Of a stretch of 64,000 nt of DNA, positions 56,801 through 64,000 are shown piece after piece. The stretch spans positions 81,228,501 through 81,292,500 of the forward strand of contig NC_084467.1 of assembly GCF_027409185.1 (NCBI RefSeq), given 5' to 3'. The notes below the pieces were generated by a model that saw nothing but the letters and a program-made list of their open reading frames with translations, searched no databases and had not been told where the DNA came from. Source of the DNA: Cynocephalus volans. Its lineage: Eukaryota > Chordata > Mammalia > Dermoptera > Cynocephalidae. Each line of letters opens with the position of its first letter. Position 1 is the first letter of the stretch. The position numbers and the translations under genes were made by a program.

Positions 56801-59800
56801 ATGGGTCAAAGAAGAAATCAATAAGGAAATTAAAAAATTCCTGGAGATGAATAAGAAAACAACATACCAGAACCTATGGGATACAGCAAAAGCAGTTCTA
56901 AGAGGGAAACTTATAATAATAAATGACTACATCAAAAAAGAAAAAAGCCTCCAAATAACCTAACGTTACACCTCAAGAAGCTGGAAAACAAGAATAAAAA
57001 TCCAAAATCAGTAGAAAGAGAGAAATAACAAACATCAGAGCAGAAATAAGTGAATTAGAGATTTAAAGAACAATACAAAAGATTGATGAAACAGTTGGTT
57101 TTTCAAAAAGATAAAATTGATAAACCTTAGCTAGATTAATGAAGAAACAAAGAGAAGACTCAAATAAAATCAGAAATGAAAAAGGAGACAATACAACTGA
57201 CACCACAGAAATACAAAGGATCATAAGAGACTACTATGAACAACTATATGTGAGCAAACTGGAAAACCTAGAAGAAATGGATAAATTCCTGGATATACAC
57301 ACCTTACCAAAATCGAATCATGAAGAACTAGGAAACCCAAAGAAAACAATAATGAGTAATGAGATTGAAGCAAGTCTTCCAACAAAGAAAACTGCAAGAC
57401 CAGATGGCTTCACTGCTGGATCCTACCAAAAAGAACTAATACCAATTCTTCACAAACTCTTCCAAAAAACTGAAGAGTAAGGAATACTTTTAAATTCATT
57501 CTATGAGGCCAGCATTACCCTCATACAAAACTGGAAAAAGACACAACAAAAAAAGAAAACTATAGACCAATATCTGTAATGAATACAGACACGAAGATCC
57601 TCAACAAAACACTAGCAAACACATCAAATGGATCATACACCATGATCAAGTGGGGTTCATCCCAGGGATGTTAAGATGGCTCGACATACAGAAATTTATA
57701 AACGTGATACATCACATCAACAGAATGAGGAAAAAAAACTGTTATGATCATTTCAATAGATGCAGAAAAAAGCATCTGACAAAATCCAACACCTGTTTCA
57801 TGATAAAAACTCAAATTTCTCAGAAATAGAGAAATAGAAAAACTGTTCCTCAACACAATAAAGGCCATATATGACAAACTCACAGCTAATATAACACTGA
57901 ATGCACAAATATTGGAGAATTTTCCTCTAAGATCTGGAACAAGACAAGGATGCCCACGTTCCCCACTCTTATTCAACATAGCACTAGAAGTTCTAGGCAG
58001 CAAAGTAAGGCAAGAGAAAGCAATAAAGGTCATCCAAATTGGAAAGGAGGAAGTCAAACTATCCCTATTTGCAGATAACATGAGTCTATACATAGAAAAC
58101 CCTAAAGACTCCAGTGAAAAATTACTAGAATAAATGAATTCAGTATAACGGCAGGATACAAAATCAACACACAAAAATTAATAGCTTTCCTATATGCCAA
58201 TATACACCAAAACAGCCAAAGAAGAAATTGAGAAAGTAATCCCATTTCCAATAGCCACCAAAAAAAAAGAAATAACTGGGAGTAAATCTAATGAAGGTGG
58301 TGAAAGACCTCTATGATGAAAACTATAAAACACTGGTGAAAAAAACTGAAGAGGACACAAATAAATGGAAAGATATATCATGTTCACGGGTCGAAAGAAT
58401 TAACATCATCAAAATGCCCATATTACCCAAAGCAACATGCACATTCAACACAACTCCTATCCAAATGCCATTTCTATTTCTTCATAGAAATAGAAAAAAT
58501 GATTTTAAAATTTGTATGGAACCACAAAAGACCCATATAGTTAAAGCAATCTTGAACAAAAAAAGAACAAAGTTGGAGGCATTGCATTTCTTCACTTCAG
58601 AATACACTATAAAACTATAGTAACCAAAACGGCAATTTGTCTGACATAAAAACAGACAAATTGACCAACAGAACAGAATAGACAGCCCTAGAATAAACCC
58701 ACATATTTACAGCCAACTGATTTTTGACAAAGGTGACAAAAATATACAATGGGGAAAGGACAGCCTCTTCAACAAATGGTGCTGGGAAAACTGGATATCC
58801 ACATGCAGAAGATTGAAGATAGACCCCCTATCTCTCACCATGCACAAAAATCAAATCCAAATGGATCAAAGACCTAAATTTAAGACCCAAAACTATGAAA
58901 CTACTAGAAGAAAACACAGGGGAAATGCTACACGAAATGGGAGTGGGCAGTGCTTTTTTGAGCAAGACTACAAAGGCACAGGCAACTAAAGCAAAAATAG
59001 ATAAATGAGACTACATCAAACTACAAAGCTTCTGCACAGCAAGGAACATTGTCAACAAAGTGAAGAGATAAGACTACAGAAAGGGAGAAAGTGTTTGCAA
59101 ACCATATCCCAGACAAGAGGCTAACATCCAGAGTATATAAAGAACTTTACTGCAAAAAACCAAATAACCCAGTTAAAAAGTGGGCAAAGGACTTAAATAT
59201 TTTTCTAAAGATGACCTATAAATGACCAAAAGGCACATGAAAAAATGCTCAACATCACTAATCATCAGGGAAATACAAATTAAAACCACAATGAAATATC
59301 ATCTCACTCCAGTGAGAATAGCTATTATTAAGAGGACAAAAGATAAATGTTGGCGAGGATGTGAAGAAAAAGGAACTCTCCTACATTGCTGGTGGAAGTG
59401 TAAATTGGTACAGCCACTGTGGAAAACAGTTATGGAGGTTACTCAGAAAACTAAAAATAAACCTACCCTATGACCCAGCTATCCCACTATTGGGTATATA
59501 CCAAAAGGAAATGAAATCAATATATTAAGAAACACCTGCACTGCCTTGTTCATCACAGCTCTATTCACAATAGCCAAGAGATGGAATCAACCTAAATGCC
59601 CATCAATGGATGAATGGATAAAAAAAACTGTGGTATATACACACAATGGAATAATACTCAGCTATTTAAAAAATGATATCCTATCATTTGGAACAACATG
59701 GATGGAACTGGAAACCATCATGTTAAGTCAAGTCAGGTACAGAAATACAAATGCTGCCTGATTTCACTCATATGTGGAATCTAAAAAAAAAGAGAAAAAA

Positions 59801-60003
59801 AAGTGGTTGTCACAGAAGAGCAGAATAATGGTTACCAGAAGTCGGGGGGTTAGGGGGATGGAGAAAAAGTGGTGGACTAATGGCCACAGAACTATGCTAT
59901 GTACCGTAAATGAATCATTGTACAGTATATGCATGTATTAAAACAACACACTCTATCCCACAAATATGTACAAGTAAATGCTAAAATAATTTGAATAAAA
60001 AAA
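53850..60003 (+). mobile_element. Near full-length but inactive L1 in EVI5 intron
   Basis: About 6.15 kb, antisense to EVI5. It begins with TGACGTCATCAAGATGG (a CRE octamer at 53851-53858), then a GC-richer 5' UTR to about 54650, an ORF1 region (54830-55700), ORF2 (56150-59780) with endonuclease, reverse transcriptase and C-terminal parts, and an A-rich end near 60003. ORF2 survives only as fragments in different frames (56181-56468, 56646-56963, 57139-57480, 57912-58133, 58291-58620, 59222-59473, 59546-59761). The RT catalytic box reads FADN rather than FADD. A degenerate flanking duplication may be AGAAATTACTGAGA (53836) and AGAAACTATTGAAT (60004). Confidence 0.88.
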
Positions 60004-60149
60004 AGAAACTATTGAATAACTGTGCCAAACTGGTTTTCCATATAATTTTAGTTTTACTATGTATTTGCCGACATAAACAACATACCAACTAAAGACAACT
60101 TAGAAATAAAGAAATCCCATAATCCACATTCCTGAGATAATCCATTAAC

Positions 60150-60560
60150 ATTTCAATATATCTTTCAAGAGAATTTTTCTAGCCTTAAATATGTTGGTCA
60201 CTAATACATATTATTTTATGACCTTTTTTGCTTAATATCATAAATGCTTTTCAGTGTCATAACCTTTTAATGATTGCATGGTATCTCATTTAGGAGTGTA
60301 TCATCATTTGCTTAACCAATCCTCTTGCTGGAAAATTCAGGTTTCCATCTCCTCACTTGTTATACATAGCACTGCCATGAACATTTCTGAACTCACAGCT
60401 TTGCAGAGTTGCCCTATTATTTCTTTAAGACATATAGCAAAAGTATAAAATACAGCGCAAGGGTTTCAACATTCTTAAAGAACTTTATTCTATGTTTACA
60501 CTGCCCTCCAGAAAGACGGTAAGAATTTACACCCTCAACAACATTGCCTGAAAAGTTCTG
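60150..60560 (-). repeat. Old L1 fragment, antisense
   Basis: ATTGCATGGTATCTCATTTA, GCACTGCCATGAACATTTCT and ACACTGCCCTCCAGAAAGAC fit antisense L1M 3' sequence. Confidence 0.65.
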
Positions 60561-60814
60561 GTTTCCCTACAATGTTGCAACACTTTTTTTTTCATTTTTG
60601 TCACTCAAATAAGCAAAAAGTTTTAAGCTTTTACTATGGAATATTTTTTTAAAATAGAGAGATATACAGAAGATAGAGAATAATTCAGTGAACCTCCATG
60701 TTTTTATCACCCAGCTGTAACAATCATCAAATTATGGTCACTTCTGTTTCAACATAACACACTGACTCCCCAAACCTGGACTACTGGAAGCAACTGAAAA
60801 AGAATATATGTATA

Positions 60815-60894
60815 TTTTTTTGCAGCTGGCTGGTGTGGGTATCCAAAGCCTTGACCTTGGTGTTACCAATCAACTGAGCAAACTGGCCAGCCCT
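60815..60894 (-). mobile_element. tRNA-Ile-derived SINE fragment (CYN-like), antisense
   Basis: The minus strand reads GGGCTGGCCAGTTTGCTCAG and TGGTAACACCAAGGTCAAGG, ending in As. Shortened and diverged copy. Confidence 0.75.
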
Positions 60895-61249
60895 GAAAAA
60901 GAATTTTTAAATAATAACTTTGACCTGTGGAAGTGGAAGATTTTTAGGAAAAATCTAATTCCAACCTTCAGATTATTTTATCCTCAAACATGGGTATGTA
61001 AAATAAGTAAAAACTAATTGTTATAACCTTTGTTTCCTTCTGATGAATGCCTTCTAGTTTCTATAACATTTAAGAATAACTTATTTTAGGTATTAATTAG
61101 ATTTGCCATTTTCCAAACTACATCAGCTACAAGAGTCACAACTACCAGAGAGATGATCTCACTAGCTATTCAAAACTCAACAAGTTGCTTACTTCTGGTA
61201 AGAATGTCAGTGATGTTAAGGATACCCTTCTGACTTCCTAATTCTCTAG

Positions 61250-61445
61250 CTCAGTAATTCATAAATTTTGGTATGTATAAAAACTACCTGGGTTTTTTAC
61301 TTTAAAAAGTACAGATTCCTGAGCCCTACTCTCAGAAGTCTAGATTCAGCAGGTAGGACTGAGGAATCTGTATTTTAAACAAGTTCCCCAGCTGATTATG
61401 AAAAGGGTGGTCGACAGATTACTCTTTGAGAAATACTGCTCTAAA
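61250..61445 (+). repeat. hAT-Charlie MITE relic
   Basis: GCTCAGTAATTCATAAATTT, TATAAAAACTACCTGGGTTT, GATTCAGCAGGTAGGACTGA and TACTCTTTGAGAAATACTGC follow the standard Charlie MITE order, with near-palindromic ends. Confidence 0.7.
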
Positions 61446-62485
61446 AAAAATCATATTTAGGAACTGACTATAATAGGATCATTTTAAGAAAATTTGGTAA
61501 GGGTAAATAAACTTAGACTTAAAGATTTCTTGTTAATTTATTGCTGCTATCTTCACACTATCCACTGTCATATTTTTAAAATATTTGGGCCTAAATGTGG
61601 ACACACAACCAAGTAAGGATAAAAAGTAAATCAAAATGGACAGCAGCACGAGGCTAGCAAAAATTTCTTTTAAGATATGACCTATTCTTTGGGGTTTATA
61701 GACACCTTCACCATCTAGTTTCAAGTCTAGGCCCAATGGTGGGAGTCATCACTGAAGAGTACCACCTAATTTTAGACACTGGAACATTTCAGTCTATACC
61801 TAAGCAACAGAACATGTGCGTGTGTGTATAAACAGTTCCAGAACCTTCTTTTCCTGCTACCAAATGTCAACCTTCAAGTTCAAGTTTTATTCTAAGGACT
61901 AGCTTCATACCTAGGTAATGGGCCACACATCCTTTAAGGAATAACATGTCTACCCTTCAGAATATAGCTCTAGTTTACAGACCTTGACAGAATAACTGCT
62001 TCTTAATACAACAACTCAACAGCCATATGAGACACATACATGGTTATATGCACGTGGTGGGTTCAAGAGGGTGTTTTGTTACAATAATATATAAGTCAAT
62101 TCAGAATCGGTGCTGATGACAGTACTACTTTGATAAAATGTTTGAAATTTATGTATTAAAAATGATTAGGTACCACTGCCAACATTTTGAAAAACATTCC
62201 CCATGGTTAGCTCATCAGACATTGGTACTATTACCATCAGTCTACTGCTTCTTTTGGATCCAGATTCTCTCATTAGAACAGTAGAAAAGTTTTACTGCAG
62301 TTGTGCTCCAGTTTTAGACAGATCTCTAAAGACCATCTCCAGGGAAACTCAGAGGCTTTAAATCACACATGCACACACACAAATTAAATACACCTTTCTT
62401 AAGAGCAGAGCCCTTTCCATCACTTTGAGTAGAGTCCTGGATTCTCTCCAAATGACTGAATCTGCACCAATTATTCTTTCTGGTT
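61446..62485 (-). other. EVI5: EVI5 intron, mostly unique
   Basis: No exon or repeat assigned. Short frames on both strands show no family match. Confidence 0.45.
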
Positions 62486-62501
62486 AAAAGTAGCACATGG
62501 T

Positions 62502-63046
62502 CACCACAGGAAGCTCCCTGGGCTCCTGAGCTGAGGTAATGGGGGGCCTCGGGCCTCAGCCATGCCCCCCCCAACACCTGCAACCAGCCCAGCAACAACC
62601 ACCAAGCTGCTGCAGTAAGCGCTCTGGGCTCCCGAGCCAGGGCAGTGGGGGGCCAAGGGCTTCAGCCACACCCCACCCAACACCTGCAACCAGCCCAGCT
62701 ATGATCACCAAACCACCGCTAGAGACCCCCTGGTCTCCCGAGCTGGGGCAGTTGGGGGCCGAGGGCTTCGGCCATACCCCCCTGACATCTGCACCCAGCC
62801 TAGCAATGACCAAGCCACTTCTAGAAGCCTCCGGTATTCTCTGCAGGAATGAGGGGGTTGCCAAAGGCCTCAACCATGCCCCTCTTCCTTCTCCCACCCT
62901 ATTTCCTTTCCCTTCTCCTGTCCCCCTCCCCACCAACTGCTCCACCATATCTTATAGTGTAAAAAAAAAATTAATAAACTTAATAAGAAAACAATTAAAA
63001 GAATGAAACAAAACAAAACAAATTTTCTTTCTCTACAGTTAAAAAA
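62502..63046 (+). mobile_element. Composite retroposon with tandem GC-rich units, unclassified
   Basis: Flanked by AAAAGTAGCACATGGT (62486-62501) and AAAAGTATCACATGGT (63047-63062), one mismatch in 16, so it is a retroposed insertion of 545 bp. Inside are three and a partial fourth head-to-tail units beginning near 62502, 62600, 62706 and 62811 (98, 106 and 105 bp, the last cut short). Each unit carries a GGGCTCCYGAGCY-like core and a GGCY-rich part, ending CAACCAGCCCAGC or a variant. A pyrimidine-rich block (62880-62935) and a long A-rich tail follow. The open frames on both strands are side effects of the repeat. The plan recalls VNTR-bearing composite retroposons such as SVA, but no homology to SVA is seen. 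Confidence 0.75.
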
Positions 63047-63234
63047 AAAAGTATCACATGGTGCTACACATCTGAAAAGCTTTGTTAGGTAGACGAAGCA
63101 TGTGCTTAAAGTATGGAGGTGAGAGGAAGCATAGTAGGTCTGAGGAATTGTTAAGCAGTTTAATATTAGGGTGCTAGGGTGTTGGGGTTAGGAGAAGTAA
63201 CAGAGGAATCTTTAATTCATATTGCTAGTCAAAG

Positions 63235-63665
63235 AAGTTTATCTGAAAAAGCTACATAGTATATGATTACAACTACATGATATTCTAGAAAAGGCAAAAT
63301 TACGGAGACAGTAAGTAGAACAGTGGTTGACAGGGGATCGGGGGAAAGAAGGAGAGATCAATAGGTGGAACACAGAGGACTGTTAGGCAGTGCAACTATT
63401 CTGTACACAAGTCATTATACATTTGTCAAAACACAGAATTTACAACACACAGAGTAAATCCTAATATAAACTACGGACTTCAGTTAATAATAATGTATCG
63501 ATATTGGCTCATCAATTATAACCTATGTATCAACCTAGCCCAAGACGTTAATAACAGTGGAAACTGGTGGAAGATGTTGAGGGGGTATACAGGTACTTTC
63601 TATATTTCCTACTCAATTTTTCTGTAAACCTAAGACTATCTCCCAAGATAAAGTCTACCGATTAA
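63235..63665 (+). repeat. L1ME-type 3' end, sense
   Basis: ACATAGTATATGATTACAAC, GAACAGTGGTTGACAGGGGA and TCAATTTTTCTGTAAACCTA are L1ME 3' words, ending in a degenerate AATAAAGTC-like site near 63650. Confidence 0.75.
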
Positions 63666-63829
63666 ACATTAGATTTTCTGTCGTATTAGTCTATGGCTAC
63701 AACGCTCAAATGGCAAAACTGCTTAAGAAAATTTTGAGACTATGTCTGTTTCAAGACTATACTTAGGCTCATTTTTTCTTTAAAAAAAAAAAAAAAAGCA
63801 AGAGTAACCACAGTAACATGCAGATTTTA

Positions 63830-64000
63830 AGCATACAAATTGATATATTTTTATTTATGTATATCCAGATCAAGATATAGAACATTTATAGCACCCTAGG
63901 AGGCTCCTGTGTATTTTCTCCTCATACAGAGATTACTCTCCAAAGGTATCCACTGTTCTAACATCTATCATCATAGAATTGTTTTGTCTGTTCTTGTACT
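63830..64000 (-). repeat. Old L1 fragment, antisense, cut by the window edge
   Basis: ATCCAGATCAAGATATAGAA, CATTTATAGCACCCTAGGAG and CAAAGGTATCCACTGTTCTA match the antisense L1M pattern also seen at 32750-32800. Confidence 0.65.

Noticed and set aside
57671-58174. 167-codon minus-strand frame
   Set aside because: Antisense to L1 ORF2 reverse transcriptase sequence; such antisense frames are common and not genes.
62502-62880. CRISPR-like array
   Set aside because: Units are whole tandem repeats of about 100 bp without unique spacers, in a vertebrate genome.
62539-63006. 155-codon plus frame and 130-codon minus frame with repeated segments
   Set aside because: The protein-level repeats simply mirror the tandem DNA units of a retroposon.
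46742-64000. Additional EVI5 coding exons
   Set aside because: I searched the minus-strand frames for TBC or coiled-coil segments next to splice sites and found none. A very short exon could still have escaped me.

Overview
This window is a stretch of placental-mammal nuclear DNA: low gene density, multi-exon genes with GT-AG introns, one large CpG-rich promoter region, and many LINE-1, MIR, L2, hAT and mariner copies. The synteny is that of human chromosome 1p22. The window holds the complete GFI1 coding region (minus strand) and, about 25 kb upstream of it, the last coding exon and probable 3' UTR of EVI5 (also minus strand). Nine copies of SINEs derived from a tRNA-Ile-like sequence are present. 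These resemble the CYN/t-SINE family described from colugos (Dermoptera), and there are no Alu, B1/B2, ERE or Bov-type SINEs. A colugo is therefore my best guess for the host; this is inference.

Layout: 1-9520 is repeat-rich DNA downstream of GFI1 (an old LTR-like repeat, an MLT2-type LTR, a long L1 relic). 9520-10742 is the GFI1 3' UTR. 10743-17844 carries six coding exons of GFI1 that join into a 422-residue open frame, with every exon junction in phase and every splice site canonical. About 14.5-21.5 kb is a CpG island covering the 5' coding exons, probable non-coding 5' exons and the promoter. 21.5-42.1 kb is intergenic DNA containing several young insertions with clear target-site duplications, including L1s, SINEs and an odd composite retroposon. 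42.1-46.4 kb is the likely EVI5 3' UTR, 46427-46741 the EVI5 C-terminal exon, and 46.7-64 kb EVI5 intron, mostly L1 and including a near full-length but dead L1 at about 53.85-60.0 kb.

GFI1 is a nuclear transcriptional repressor (SNAG domain plus six C2H2 zinc fingers) controlling blood stem cells, granulocytes, lymphocytes and inner-ear hair cells. EVI5 is a TBC/coiled-coil protein involved in Rab11 trafficking and cytokinesis. They lie head-to-tail, with the EVI5 3' end pointing at the GFI1 promoter. GFI1 distal enhancers are known to lie inside EVI5, so the EVI5 part of this window may also hold GFI1 control elements.

I found no prokaryotic-type system, CRISPR array or novel protein family. 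The least explained observations are: (1) a SINE subfamily carrying a perfect CArG box (CCTATATAGG) in each of three copies; (2) a retroposon built from tandem GC-rich units of about 100 bp plus an A-rich tail, flanked by a target-site duplication, with a possible relative at 31.6-32.2 kb; (3) a mariner-like palindromic MITE family with four copies; and (4) a clustered E-box/GATA/ETS site in the EVI5 intron, about 30 kb upstream of GFI1.
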